Below are positions 17,300-25,821 of a stretch of DNA of 64,000 bases, piece after piece. The position numbers and the translations under genes were made by a program. Every line of letters starts with the position of its first letter. Within the stretch, counting starts at the first letter, position 1. The stretch lies in NCBI GenBank assembly GCA_934546935.1, contig CAKTEH010000005.1, positions 62,001-126,000 on the forward strand. The letters are read 5' to 3'. The notes beneath the pieces are model-generated. The model saw only the letters and a program-made list of their open reading frames with translations, did not search any database and was not told the DNA's origin. The DNA comes from an uncultured Eubacteriales bacterium (lineage in GTDB: Bacteria > Bacillota > Clostridia > Oscillospirales > QAMX01).

Positions 17300-18769
17300 A
17301 TGAAATCATTCCAAAAAACCGCCGCGCTTGTCCTTGCATTCGCGATTATCCTGGCATCGGCGGCAATGGTTTATGCCGATTTTGATAAAACCACCCTTGC
17401 GGGCGGTATTTTTCAGCTGAATGTTGTGCATTCAGTGGAAATTCCTTCTCTGGAAGAAGACAGCTATACTGTATGGACCAGCGCCGTATGCTTTGCAGCC
17501 GGGCGCGATACAAACGGGCAGCTGTATCTGATGACAGATGCCGGACTGGCGGATTCAGACCGCATGTTTTCCACGCTTTCCCAACAGCTTCTGGATCTGC
17601 TGGCAGCAGGCGGGATCACTGCAAGCGCAGCGGACCTACCCGAGCTTGTAAGGATCGCGGATACGACATATTACCTCGTTTATGAAGGCGCGCTTGTCGA
17701 ACTTTCCGTTATCTCCCAGACCATATCCAAACATGTCCTGCTTTTCAAACCGGTATCCGATATTGAAGCTACTGTTTTCTCCTACGCTTATGCCGATACC
17801 TATGAGACCGAAGACCCCGTCCACAGCTTTTCCCTCAGCGGCACGGAGACCGACGGTATTGTCCCGGCGACCCAGGACGCTTATATTCCAAACTGGAGCT
17901 TTACAACCCAGCAGGGTGAAATCACAGTAGCCGCAACAGTGGAAGACGGCTATATTTCCTGTACAATGGCAGACCTCCCGATGAGCCGCTCTTCCCAGGG
18001 CAGCGCTTTGTTTGACGATGCAGGCAACGTCATTGGCCTAAACCTCTGGTCGGACAATACAGATCAGCTTATGGCGCTGACTTCCTCTGCGCTCATGGCC
18101 ATCCTTGACCAGGCGGGTATTTCCTACACTGTCAACGAAAACGAAAGCCGTAGCTTTTCCCTTTTAGAAGCGGCCTTATACCTTGGCATAGCCATTGTGA
18201 TTATTATCATCCTAATCATAGTTCTCATTGTTCTGCATTCGCGCCGCAAGAAGCTGGAGGAGGAAGACCTTTCACAGCTTGAGCTGGAAGCCAGCCGCGC
18301 GCGCGCGGAATATGCGCGCCAGCACAGCGCTGTACAAAATCCGCCGCATACAGCCCATCAGACCGGAACCGCATCTGCGCATACAGTAGTGCGTCCGTCT
18401 TCCGGGACGCTCCCGCCCGTTCGCCCAGCCAATGCGACTGCGCAGTACTCCAGCGTCATGCTCACAGTCCTAAGCGGCGTTATGAAGGGGTACAGTGTCA
18501 ACATTGCAGATAAGGTTACACTTGGCCGTGACCCGGAAGCCTGCAACGTTATTTTCCCACCGGATGCAGCACCAGTAAGCCGCCGGCATTGCGCCGTCAG
18601 CTTCAACAAGAATACCGGCCGCGTGCTTCTGGAAGACCTGAATTCTTCAAACGGCACTTATTTCCCTTCCGGTACGCGCATTATTCCCGGAAGGCTTTAT
18701 GCGCTGCGTTCCGGTGACCGGTTCTATCTGGGGAGCCCGGAAAATCTTGTTGAAGTCCGCATGCAGTAA
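17300..18769 (+). CDS. FHA-domain membrane protein with degenerate trypsin-like ectodomain
   Basis: A 489-residue protein with a signal peptide (about 1-26). The extracytoplasmic region has the outline of an HtrA/trypsin-like fold, clearest at RSSQGSALFDDAGNVIGLN. The nucleophile position of the GNSGG motif is Gln and the His/Asp positions are not evident, so it is probably inactive. A strong membrane helix (about 297-322) is followed by a basic, Ala-rich linker. A C-terminal FHA domain is on the cytoplasmic side (LGRD, SRRHC, LEDLNSSNGTY), all binding residues present. FHA domains bind phosphothreonine, so the protein may sense outside signals and recruit a Ser/Thr-kinase substrate. ATG 17300 has GGAGGC upstream. 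A terminator follows. Confidence 0.8.
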   Translation: MKSFQKTAALVLAFAIILASAAMVYADFDKTTLAGGIFQLNVVHSVEIPSLEEDSYTVWTSAVCFAAGRDTNGQLYLMTDAGLADSDRMFSTLSQQLLDLLAAGGITASAADLPELVRIADTTYYLVYEGALVELSVISQTISKHVLLFKPVSDIEATVFSYAYADTYETEDPVHSFSLSGTETDGIVPATQDAYIPNWSFTTQQGEITVAATVEDGYISCTMADLPMSRSSQGSALFDDAGNVIGLNLWSDNTDQLMALTSSALMAILDQAGISYTVNENESRSFSLLEAALYLGIAIVIIIILIIVLIVLHSRRKKLEEEDLSQLELEASRARAEYARQHSAVQNPPHTAHQTGTASAHTVVRPSSGTLPPVRPANATAQYSSVMLTVLSGVMKGYSVNIADKVTLGRDPEACNVIFPPDAAPVSRRHCAVSFNKNTGRVLLEDLNSSNGTYFPSGTRIIPGRLYALRSGDRFYLGSPENLVEVRMQ

Positions 18770-18801
18770 TCTTTCTGCATATCCCTTTTCCGGCTGACCT
18801 G

Positions 18802-18828
18802 CGGCCGTCCAGCCGGACGGCCGTTTTT
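18802..18828 (+). terminator. Intrinsic terminator
   Basis: The stem CGGCCGTCC/GGACGGCCG with the loop AGCC is followed by TTTTTC. Confidence 0.85.
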
Positions 18829-18983
18829 CATTTGCCTGGAACATTTTCTTTTTTGAATGCGTCTAATTCTTTAGACAGGCCGCATGTATTGCACATTTTC
18901 AGGGATATTTTTCCCTGTATTCACGTATTTTGCACACCTTTCAGGCCCTTGATTTTTTTTACATTGCCCTCTGGAGGAAAAGC

Positions 18984-20630
18984 ATGAAACTGATTTCAAG
19001 CAGCGGCGGAAGCCGCGCTTCCAATAAGCACGCCGCTGCGAAACGCCGCAGCGGTACCGCCCGGCTTTCCCAATCCCCGCTCCGACGGGACGACACGCAG
19101 GATCTGCCGCCTGTCCCGGCCGGCGAGACAAGCTCCCCGGCTTATCCCGACCGGTCACGTCCGGCGACTTGGCCATCTTTCGATCCGGGCACAGTAAATT
19201 CTGGCAGGACGGGATCGGATACTGGGCATGCAGACTACCCCCCTGTGCAGGATACGCGTATTGTCCGGGACCCGTCGTATCTCTCCCAGCCGGCGCCTGA
19301 ACCGGATGCTGCAGCGGCGCCGTATATTCCTGATGCAGCAGCGGAAAAGCGCGAAAAAAAGCGCAGCCGCAGAAAACGCCGTCTGATCGGTTGGGGAATC
19401 ACCCTTGTTACGCTGGTTGTATTGTATTTCTTTTGTGTATACACCAATATCCCCTTTATCGCAAATCTTCGCAGCCTGTATATAGAAACCGCCATGACAA
19501 CAATGGAGCACCAATGGCTCGCGACTTATTTCATCCCCATGCCGGTAATCCGTGAGACCATGGAGAAACTCGACCATCTTGAACAGCAGCAGGACAGCAT
19601 GCAGAGCGACTGGAGCGGTTACAGCAAAGTGGATTCCACGGATCTTCCGGACATTCAAAAAGGGGACGATTCTAATACTTCGGGGAATTCAAAGCAGCCG
19701 GATGAAGTAAAACCTCCGGAATTTTGGGAGGATCCCGCGCACGATTTCTGGAATGTATATTCTGAAATTGATTACGATTCTTTCTATGCTTATGCCCTTG
19801 AACATGAAGACAGCATGTATAATGAAGCGGGATACCTGTTTATTGACGAAGCTGATGCCGGAAGCGACGGCACTGGTATTGTTACCACAAACGGAGATCC
19901 TGTCCTCAGTATTGATACGCAAAACGGGATCGTCATGGTTCGCCTCAAAGGCCTCGAATATGAGGGAGTTATGGCGATCGTAAAGGATCCAAAACAGGTT
20001 TCGGTTGGCATCGCCTCCCATCTGGGGTCCTATGGATCCAAGGTCGCCACCATCGCGGAAGAAAATGACGCGATCCTCGCGATTAACGCGTCAGGTTTTG
20101 AAGACGACGGCGGGCATGGGAATGGGGGGACGGTTTACGGCCTTTTGTATGCAGACGGCATGAAATACAATGGTTCCGCCGGCGGTACATATAAGGCAAT
20201 TTATTTTGATTCCAACTACCGCCTCAATGTCCGTGCCTATGAAAGCGGTTTGGATATTTACAACGGCGTTGAGTTCAAACCCGCGCTCGTAATCAATGGA
20301 GAAGCCGCGCTTTCCGGTTCCGCCGGATGGGGTATCCAGCCCCGCTGCGCCATTGGCCAGACAGAAGATGGAAGTGTGCTGATGATCGTGATCGATGGAC
20401 GGCAGACACATTCTGTCGGTATTACAGTAGGGGATCTGGCAAATATTTTTGTCGGCTATGGCGCCGTTCAGGCCGGGAATCTCGACGGTGGATCCTCCGC
20501 AGTTATGTATTATAATGGGCGTATCATCACAAAGCCCTCCGGCGCGGATAAAGTCAACGGCCGGTATCTGCCCGACGCATTTATCGTCAAAGCGCGTTCA
20601 GTGGTTGTCGGTGAAAGCGGCGCACAGTAA
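18984..20630 (+). CDS. Phosphodiester glycosidase family protein, membrane-anchored
   Basis: A 548-residue protein. Residues 1-130 are a cytoplasmic, disordered, Pro/Ser-rich and basic tail ending in KREKKRSRRKRR. One membrane helix follows (about 133-155), then an extracellular part. The C-terminal 250 residues match the phosphodiester glycosidase (NAGPA/DUF2233) fold: ILAINASGF, GLLYADGM, PALVINGE, RCAIGQTEDG, VIDGRQ and NLDGGSSAVMYYNG, where the Asp-Gly-Gly-Ser-Ser end is the family hallmark. Bacterial members act on or bind exopolysaccharide or wall glycans; the exact reaction is uncertain. ATG 18984 has GGAGGAAA upstream. The two gene neighbours share an envelope theme (FHA protein upstream). 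Confidence 0.85.
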   Translation: MKLISSSGGSRASNKHAAAKRRSGTARLSQSPLRRDDTQDLPPVPAGETSSPAYPDRSRPATWPSFDPGTVNSGRTGSDTGHADYPPVQDTRIVRDPSYLSQPAPEPDAAAAPYIPDAAAEKREKKRSRRKRRLIGWGITLVTLVVLYFFCVYTNIPFIANLRSLYIETAMTTMEHQWLATYFIPMPVIRETMEKLDHLEQQQDSMQSDWSGYSKVDSTDLPDIQKGDDSNTSGNSKQPDEVKPPEFWEDPAHDFWNVYSEIDYDSFYAYALEHEDSMYNEAGYLFIDEADAGSDGTGIVTTNGDPVLSIDTQNGIVMVRLKGLEYEGVMAIVKDPKQVSVGIASHLGSYGSKVATIAEENDAILAINASGFEDDGGHGNGGTVYGLLYADGMKYNGSAGGTYKAIYFDSNYRLNVRAYESGLDIYNGVEFKPALVINGEAALSGSAGWGIQPRCAIGQTEDGSVLMIVIDGRQTHSVGITVGDLANIFVGYGAVQAGNLDGGSSAVMYYNGRIITKPSGADKVNGRYLPDAFIVKARSVVVGESGAQ

Positions 20631-20644
20631 ACCAACTGTAAATA

Positions 20645-20690
20645 AGAAACACCCTCCTGCAATCTGAAGTTGCAGGAGGGTGTTTCTTGT
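20645..20690. terminator. Bidirectional terminator
   Basis: A perfect 18-bp stem (20645-20662 with 20670-20687), AGAAACACCCTCCTGCAA with its complement, lies between convergent stop codons. Confidence 0.85.
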
Positions 20691-20695
20691 TGTCT

Positions 20696-21880
20696 TTAAT
20701 GGTGGAACAGGCGGATTCCATCGAAAGCCATTACGATGCCATATTTATTGCATACTTCAATCACATGATCATCACGCACAGATCCACCCGGCTGGGCGAT
20801 ATAGCTCACGCCGCTGCGGTGGGCCCGCTCAACATTATCGCCAAAGGGGAAGAAGGCGTCACTGCCAAGCGCAACGCCGGAAATCGTAGACAGATAAGCA
20901 CGCTGCTCGGCACGGGTAAAAGGCTCCGGCCGCTCAGTAAACAGTGTCTGCCATATCCCATTCCCAATGACATCCTCATAATCATCAGAAAGATATACGT
21001 CAATGGCATTATCGCGGTCGGGACGTGCGATTTTTTCCTGGAACGGAAGATTAAGCACCTTTTCATGCTGGCGCAGATGCCACAGATCCGCCTTTCCTCC
21101 CGCCAGGCGCGTACAATGGATGCGGGACTGCTGGCCTGCGCCTACGCCGATGGCCTGTCCATCCACAGCATAGCAAACGGAATTGGACTGCGTATATTTC
21201 AGCGTTATCAAAGCGACAATGAGGTCACGTACGGCGCTTTCCGGAAGCGATTTATTCTCTGTAACCACATTTGTCAAAAGCTCCGGCCCAATTTTGGAAG
21301 CATTGCGGCCCTGCTCAAATGTAACGCCGAAAACCTGCTTGCGTTCGATCGGATCAGGGACATAGGACGGATCAATTTTAACAACATTATAGGTTCCGTT
21401 GCGCTTTTTCTTCAGAATTTCCAGCGCTTTGGGCGTATAATCAGGCGCGATCACGCCGTCAGACACCTCGCGGCGGATCAGGCGCGCAGTCGTCGCATCA
21501 CAGGTTGTGCTCAGCGCGATCCAGTCGCCAAACGAGCTCATCCGGTCTGTCCCGCGCGCACGTGCATAGGCACAGGCGATCGGGGAATCGTCAAGGCCCT
21601 TGACATCGCTGACAAAACAGGCGCGCTTCAGTTTCTCCGGAAGCGGAATACCCACAGCCGCCGAAGTCGGGCTGACATGCTTAAAAGAAGTCGCCGCAGG
21701 CAAGCCAAGCGCTTCAGACAGCTCATGTACAAGCTGCCAGCTGTTGAGCGCATCCAGGAAATTAATATAACCCGGACGCCCGGAAAGGATTTCCACCGGC
21801 AGGTCTTCCCCCGACGCCATAAAAATACGTGCCGGCTTCTGATTTGGATTACATCCGTATTTCAGCGCAAACTCTTTCAT
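20696..21880 (-). CDS. Stand-alone AICAR transformylase (PurH C-terminal type)
   Basis: A 394-residue protein matching the phosphoribosylaminoimidazolecarboxamide formyltransferase half of PurH: LKYGCNPNQKPA at the start, the catalytic Lys-His in SFKHVSPTSAAVG, KYTQSNSVCYA, IGVGAGQQSRIHC, FFPFGDNVERA and the end GGSVRDDHVI. It converts AICAR to FAICAR with formyl-tetrahydrofolate in purine synthesis. The N-terminal cyclohydrolase-like MGS domain of bifunctional PurH is absent, so IMP cyclohydrolase must be encoded elsewhere (an archaeal PurO-type enzyme or a separate gene). AGGAGA lies ahead of ATG 21880. A 37-codon ORF precedes it from a strong promoter. Confidence 0.9.
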   Translation of the reverse strand: MKEFALKYGCNPNQKPARIFMASGEDLPVEILSGRPGYINFLDALNSWQLVHELSEALGLPAATSFKHVSPTSAAVGIPLPEKLKRACFVSDVKGLDDSPIACAYARARGTDRMSSFGDWIALSTTCDATTARLIRREVSDGVIAPDYTPKALEILKKKRNGTYNVVKIDPSYVPDPIERKQVFGVTFEQGRNASKIGPELLTNVVTENKSLPESAVRDLIVALITLKYTQSNSVCYAVDGQAIGVGAGQQSRIHCTRLAGGKADLWHLRQHEKVLNLPFQEKIARPDRDNAIDVYLSDDYEDVIGNGIWQTLFTERPEPFTRAEQRAYLSTISGVALGSDAFFPFGDNVERAHRSGVSYIAQPGGSVRDDHVIEVCNKYGIVMAFDGIRLFHH

Positions 21881-21952
21881 ATACGTTCTCCTGTCAAACC
21901 GAAAATTTAAACGCGAAAAGCAGCTTCCCTCTGAAGCGCCTTCCGCGTAAGT

Positions 21953-22066
21953 TTACATAATCATATTTTCCTTTTCATACTGAGGATATACCCGAAAGCC
22001 GCAGGCAGATACAAAACGTCCGCGGCCAAACTGCAACCCTTTTTCCAGATTCCAAAAGCCGCGCAT
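21953..22066 (-). CDS. 37-residue ORF upstream of the AICAR transformylase
   Basis: A short frame starting ATG at 22066 with an ideal AAGGAGG about seven bases upstream and only about 20 bases from a near-consensus promoter (22092-22120). The product begins MRGFWNLEKGLQFGRG and ends YPQYEKENMIM; it is aromatic and basic, with no membrane helix. The 72 bases to the next start codon can fold as ACGCGGAAG..CTTTTCGCGT followed by a T/A-rich tract, which could attenuate transcription. It may be a small protein or a regulatory leader peptide for the purine gene. I recognise no family. Confidence 0.6.
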   Translation of the reverse strand: MRGFWNLEKGLQFGRGRFVSACGFRVYPQYEKENMIM

Positions 22067-22091
22067 CTTCCCGCCTCCTTCTCTTATTTTT

Positions 22092-22120
22092 ATTTTATCA
22101 TAGCCTTTTTTTCGTGTCAA
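22092..22120 (-). promoter_or_regulatory. Strong promoter of the mini-ORF/AICAR transformylase unit
   Basis: Perfect -35 TTGACA (22115-22120), a 17-base spacer and -10 TAAAAT (22092-22097), with a TG one base ahead (extended -10). It is among the best promoter matches in the window. Confidence 0.7.
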
Positions 22121-22132
22121 TCGTCGGAATGC

Positions 22133-22161
22133 TTGAAAAATCCTGTAAAATCCTGTATGAT
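22133..22161 (+). promoter_or_regulatory. Promoter of the FAH-family gene
   Basis: -35 TTGAAA (22133-22138), a 17-base spacer and -10 TATGAT (22156-22161). It lies back-to-back with the divergent promoter at 22092, with 12 bases between the two -35 boxes. Confidence 0.6.
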
Positions 22162-22251
22162 ATAGGTGCATGGGATCCTGGGCTTCTGGAATATAAACGC
22201 ATTCCCGGCAGCACCGTATCTCCCTGAAAGAATGAAATAAGAGGTTCAAAA

Positions 22252-23094
22252 ATGAAATTTACCAGTTTCTACCGCGAAGGTGCACTGCACACCGGCCTCA
22301 TAACCGAAAACGGTGTTGCCGACCTGCATACAGCAGGACTTTGTTGCGATATGCGTAAAATTATCAGCTGCGGCGACAAAGCCATCTCTAAAATCCCCGG
22401 CTTCGCAGCCAAGGCCGAGCTTCTCCCCTATGATTCCCTGCATTTTGCCCCCGCAGTGCAACCTGAAAAAATCGTCTGTGTAGGGCTTAACTACCGCGCA
22501 CATGCGGCTGAAACCGGCGCGGCAATCCCAAAAACGCCCGTCATCTTCAGCAAATTCAACAATGCCCTTGGCGCCTGCGGCGACGGCATTCCCCTTCCGC
22601 CATGGCTGAAAGAATATGATTATGAGGCCGAGCTTGTCATCGTCATAGGCCGTGAAGCCTGGCACGTAGCCGAGGACGATGCGCAGGATTACATCTTCGG
22701 TTATACCTGCGGCAATGACGTCAGCGCGCGCGATGCGCAGCATGCTTCCGCACAGTGGCTGATCGGAAAATCCCTGCCTGGCTTTGCACCCTGCGGCCCA
22801 GTACTTGTTACCGCTGATGCTTTTGATCCGATGCAGCCGCACACTGTCACCTGTTATCGTAATGGCGAGCTTGTGCAATCGGGCACGACTGATGATCTGA
22901 TTTTTAATTGCCGGCAAATTGTCTCCTATGTATCCAACTTCATCCGTCTTGCACCCGGCGATTTGATTTTTACCGGGACGCCCTCCGGCGTCCAGCTCGG
23001 AAAGCGCCCGGAAGAAGCAAACTGGCTTAAACCCGGCGAAGAACTTCGTGTTGCGATTGAGGGAATCGGTGAACTGGTCAACCACACAATATAA
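22252..23094 (+). CDS. Fumarylacetoacetate hydrolase (FAH) family protein
   Basis: A 280-residue protein with the FAH catalytic domain from about residue 70. It shows IVCVGLNYRAHAAE (His of the catalytic dyad), KTPVIFSKFNNAL, the metal ligands in YDYEAELVIVIG, a GYTCGNDVSARDAQ segment, then GDLIFTGTPSGV and a terminal G-x-L-N-H. The metal-binding Glu/Glu/Asp set appears complete. Members split or decarboxylate acylpyruvates or isomerise 2-hydroxy-diene-dioates, and sequence alone does not select one. It has its own promoter and an extremely strong terminator. No aromatic catabolism genes are adjacent, which favours an acylpyruvase or oxaloacetate-decarboxylase-like housekeeping role. Confidence 0.85.
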   Translation: MKFTSFYREGALHTGLITENGVADLHTAGLCCDMRKIISCGDKAISKIPGFAAKAELLPYDSLHFAPAVQPEKIVCVGLNYRAHAAETGAAIPKTPVIFSKFNNALGACGDGIPLPPWLKEYDYEAELVIVIGREAWHVAEDDAQDYIFGYTCGNDVSARDAQHASAQWLIGKSLPGFAPCGPVLVTADAFDPMQPHTVTCYRNGELVQSGTTDDLIFNCRQIVSYVSNFIRLAPGDLIFTGTPSGVQLGKRPEEANWLKPGEELRVAIEGIGELVNHTI

Positions 23095-23115
23095 GGCGCC
23101 CTCAATATAGCATAT

Positions 23116-23167
23116 CATAAAACAGTGCCTGTGCGCTGCGAATGCAGCGCACAGGCACTGTTTTATG
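23116..23167. terminator. Bidirectional terminator with a perfect 24-bp stem
   Basis: The perfect arms 23116-23139 and 23144-23167 (core ACAGTGCCTGTGCGCTGC) have the loop GAAT. It ends both the FAH gene (plus) and the frameshifted gene (minus), whose stop codon lies inside the hairpin. Confidence 0.85.
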
Positions 23168-23466
23168 ATTTTCTCTGCCCTGTTACAGTCAAAAACATTT
23201 CTTTTGCAGAAATCCGGGGATTTTTCGCATAAAGTATCCGATATTGCTCAATCGCGTTCTCATCCCAAGCATAACCCATACAGCTGGCCGCAGTGCTCAC
23301 CGCCGGAAACCATGATATGCGTCCGAAACTCCGTAAAGCGCTGCATTTCTTCCATCCGGTGAAACGGACGCGCTGCGGCGCCATATGCATTATCATACCC
23401 GTGTTTCCCCACAGAAAGCATGGGATAAATATAGTTGGCCGTCTGACTTATGACCGCACGAAACAC
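23163..23466 (-). pseudogene. Frameshifted small gene of unknown family
   Basis: A GTG start at 23466 has AGGGGAGGGG just upstream, and the frame runs about 69 codons (FRAVISQTANYIYPMLSV.., ..PFHRMEEMQRF.., ..HIMVSGGEHCGQLYG) before going out of phase to a stop at 23260. A second frame continues smoothly from the same point (..YAWDENAIEQYRILYAKNP.., ending TVTGQRKS) to a stop at 23163. Joining the two after LYG by skipping one base gives a plausible single protein of about 100 residues. I do not recognise the family. It starts 36 bases after the MFS stop and was probably its operon partner. A true mutation, a sequencing error or programmed +1 shifting are all possible; no classic slippery site is visible. 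Confidence 0.55.
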
Positions 23467-23502
23467 AATTTCCCCTCCCCTTTGCAATTCCTCAAAGCAT
23501 TG

Positions 23503-24897
23503 TCAACGATAGATCCGCTGCCGGGAAAAATGCCGGCGCAGCCAGCGAAGGAAATCGGTGAGCATCGCCTTGGTGGTCGCATCCCGGTCGTTTTTCATCC
23601 TCGGTACAAGCAGTACCACAATTGTAAACCGCAGGGTAATGGCACAGGCAATCAGAATTTTATAGCGGTCAAAACCGACGTTACCCGGTACGCCGATCGA
23701 TTCCAGCCAGTCAAGCAGTGCGCCGCCGGTGAGTACGCCCGCAAACGAACCGCACAGGGAAGTAATACAGGAAAAAAAGGCGATATACGCCGGACGCTGA
23801 TCGTCTGGGGAATAGGAAAGCTGCATACTCGTCGCCGCAAGATTGGAAGCGCACCAAAATGCCGCGCCCAGGAAATTATGCGCAAACATCGGCCAGACGC
23901 TGCCATATTCGGAAAAAAGGAAAAAACCCTGCGTCAATGCCGCAACCACTCCGGATACCAGCATTACCGGCTTACAGCCATATCGGTCAAGCAGTTTCCC
24001 CCATTGCGAAATAACCAACACCGTTACCATCGACGCCGTGATTGTCCCGAAAATGGTCACTTCCATATTTGTCAGGCCCATTTCATTCATGGCATAGCGG
24101 GAAATATACATACCGCTCATATTAGCGGTAAAGCACCACGCAGCCCAGAAAATAGCGAAGCGTAAAAACGGCGCATCATGGAAAACCCGGCCAAGCGACT
24201 GGCGGAGATTGGTACGCAGCGGCGGCGTGCTGTACACTTCCTGGATAAACGCATAACAGCACATATCGATTACGCCAAAAAGCCCGCCCATCCCAAAAAC
24301 AATTGTATAGCGGATCTCCCCGGGTACTGTGTCAAGTATGTATGAAACAATCAGCCCCAGCACCACGCCAAAAACCGAGTTGATCGCATCACGCCGCGAC
24401 ATCCAACGTCCCCGGATTGAAATCGGGATCAGGTCGGCCATCCACGGCATCCAACAGACGTTGATCATGCTTCCACATACAGAGGAAATGCCCAACAGAA
24501 CAATTACCGTCCAAAGCCGGAGCCATTGCGGCTGCATTGGGATAAAAAACGGTACCAAACCGAAAAGCAGCCATAAAGCCCGGCTGAACAGCCCATAGGT
24601 TAATAAATAACGTTTTCGCCGGTGCGTACGGCTGACCATAAGTGAAAACGGGATCTGGCATACTGCGGCTGCCAAGGGGATACCGGTGATCACACCATAT
24701 TCAAAGTCACCGGCTCCGAGAAAGTTGGCCAATTGGATCATCGCCGTCGTACCGCTGGCGCAAATAATGCAATGCATATTTCCGAAAATATTGCTTAAAA
24801 GCATGGCAAAAATACTGCGTTGAGTCCGCGGTTCGGCCTGGATTTCGGCATATAAAGATGCAAAGGGGGACGTCCATTGAATTCGCCTGCGTTTCAT
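23503..24897 (-). CDS. Major facilitator superfamily transporter
   Basis: A 464-residue polytopic protein with about twelve membrane helices. The loop 2-3 motif region reads VSRTHRRKRYLL, and the second-half equivalent reads GKLLDRYGCKPVML, both degenerate versions of the MFS G-x-x-x-D-R-x-x-R motif. The N-terminal cytoplasmic stretch KRRRIQWTS and the R/K-rich C-terminus fit the positive-inside rule. The substrate is unknown. ATG 24897 has GGAGGAAGAG upstream and is preferred over the in-frame ATG 102 bases earlier. It is followed by the frameshifted small gene. I saw no convincing promoter in the 190 AT-rich bases before it. Confidence 0.8.
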   Translation of the reverse strand: MKRRRIQWTSPFASLYAEIQAEPRTQRSIFAMLLSNIFGNMHCIICASGTTAMIQLANFLGAGDFEYGVITGIPLAAAVCQIPFSLMVSRTHRRKRYLLTYGLFSRALWLLFGLVPFFIPMQPQWLRLWTVIVLLGISSVCGSMINVCWMPWMADLIPISIRGRWMSRRDAINSVFGVVLGLIVSYILDTVPGEIRYTIVFGMGGLFGVIDMCCYAFIQEVYSTPPLRTNLRQSLGRVFHDAPFLRFAIFWAAWCFTANMSGMYISRYAMNEMGLTNMEVTIFGTITASMVTVLVISQWGKLLDRYGCKPVMLVSGVVAALTQGFFLFSEYGSVWPMFAHNFLGAAFWCASNLAATSMQLSYSPDDQRPAYIAFFSCITSLCGSFAGVLTGGALLDWLESIGVPGNVGFDRYKILIACAITLRFTIVVLLVPRMKNDRDATTKAMLTDFLRWLRRHFSRQRIYR

Positions 24898-25085
24898 ACA
24901 CTCTTCCTCCCGGCTACTTGTATGGGATTTCTCTTTTTCTATATCCGCCGCCAGCCGACGCAGGGGCATGTGTCTTGCTGGGATTATACAGGATTCCATT
25001 TAAATTATCAAGCCTATTGTAAAACAAAACTTAAAAAGATATAAATTTATCGCCCAGGAAATTCACAATTTATCCTGTATAGATA

Positions 25086-25119
25086 AAAAACAGCCGGATG
25101 CTGTTGTCAGCATCCGGCT
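25086..25119 (-). terminator. Terminator of the CobW/reductase operon
   Basis: A 12-bp stem AGCCGGATGCTG/CAGCATCCGGCT with a four-base loop. On the minus strand it runs into GTTTTTT. Confidence 0.8.
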
Positions 25120-25184
25120 TGCATATTTACAATACCACGGAAAAGTACCCATCCGCTCCTGGCATAAGGGCCAAAGCAAGGAGC

Positions 25185-25802
25185 TCAGCGGATAAAATTA
25201 GTCGAAACACGTTTTTCCGGGCAGGACGGTTCGATCCCGGCACGACGGCCGGCGTCAATGCACTGCAAAAGCCAGGCCATATTGCGGCCAAGCGTACGCA
25301 TAATCTGCATCCCCTCCGCATCGGCGCGCACTTCCTCAGGCGTATTGCCATGCACCATATTCCAATACTGCGAGGATACTACCGGCATCTGCGAGATCGT
25401 GAAATATTTATTAAGTTGGTCAAGGGCAGCAGTTGAACCGCCGCGGCGGCAGCTCACTACGGCCGCACCCGGTTTATACCAGTGCATACCGCCGGAAGCG
25501 TAGAAAAAACGGTCAAGAAAAGCAGTAATACTCCCGGAAGCTGCGGCATAATGCACCGGGGAACCGAAAACATACGCGTCAGCCAGCTTTGCCCGCTCCA
25601 GCGCGGCATTTACCACATCATCAAGCACACAGCGGCCCTCCCGGCAGCCTCCGCAGGCCATACATCCGGAAACCGGATCCGGGCCGAGCCAGAAAAGTTC
25701 CGTTTCCAAACCTGCCTCCTGGAGGGTTTTCTCAACTTCATGCAGTGCAGTTTCCGTACAGCCGTGTGCATTTGGGCTCCCATTAATCAGCAAAACTTTC
25801 AT
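25185..25802 (-). CDS. Flavodoxin-like NAD(P)H-dependent FMN reductase
   Basis: A 205-residue protein with the FMN phosphate loop INGSPNAHGCTE (about 6-17), the Cys motif CMACGGCREGRC (about 47-58) that in the iron-sulfur flavoprotein subgroup can hold a cluster or disulfide, and the second flavin loop FGSPVHYAAASG (about 79-90). It resembles NADPH-dependent FMN reductases/ISF-like oxidoreductases in the cytoplasm. It is the third gene after two CobW-type GTPases, 19 bases behind the second, so it may supply reducing power to a metalloenzyme or act in metal or redox stress. ATG 25802 with a GGGGGA site was preferred over an upstream ATG. Confidence 0.8.
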   Translation of the reverse strand: MKVLLINGSPNAHGCTETALHEVEKTLQEAGLETELFWLGPDPVSGCMACGGCREGRCVLDDVVNAALERAKLADAYVFGSPVHYAAASGSITAFLDRFFYASGGMHWYKPGAAVVSCRRGGSTAALDQLNKYFTISQMPVVSSQYWNMVHGNTPEEVRADAEGMQIMRTLGRNMAWLLQCIDAGRRAGIEPSCPEKRVSTNFIR

Positions 25803-25821
25803 GTTTCCCCCATCTCCCGGC

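Noticed and set aside
25220..25250. GTTCGATCCCGGC string as a tRNA T-arm
   Set aside because: It lies inside the reductase coding region, and no acceptor, D or anticodon stems can be built around it. No tRNA was found in the window.
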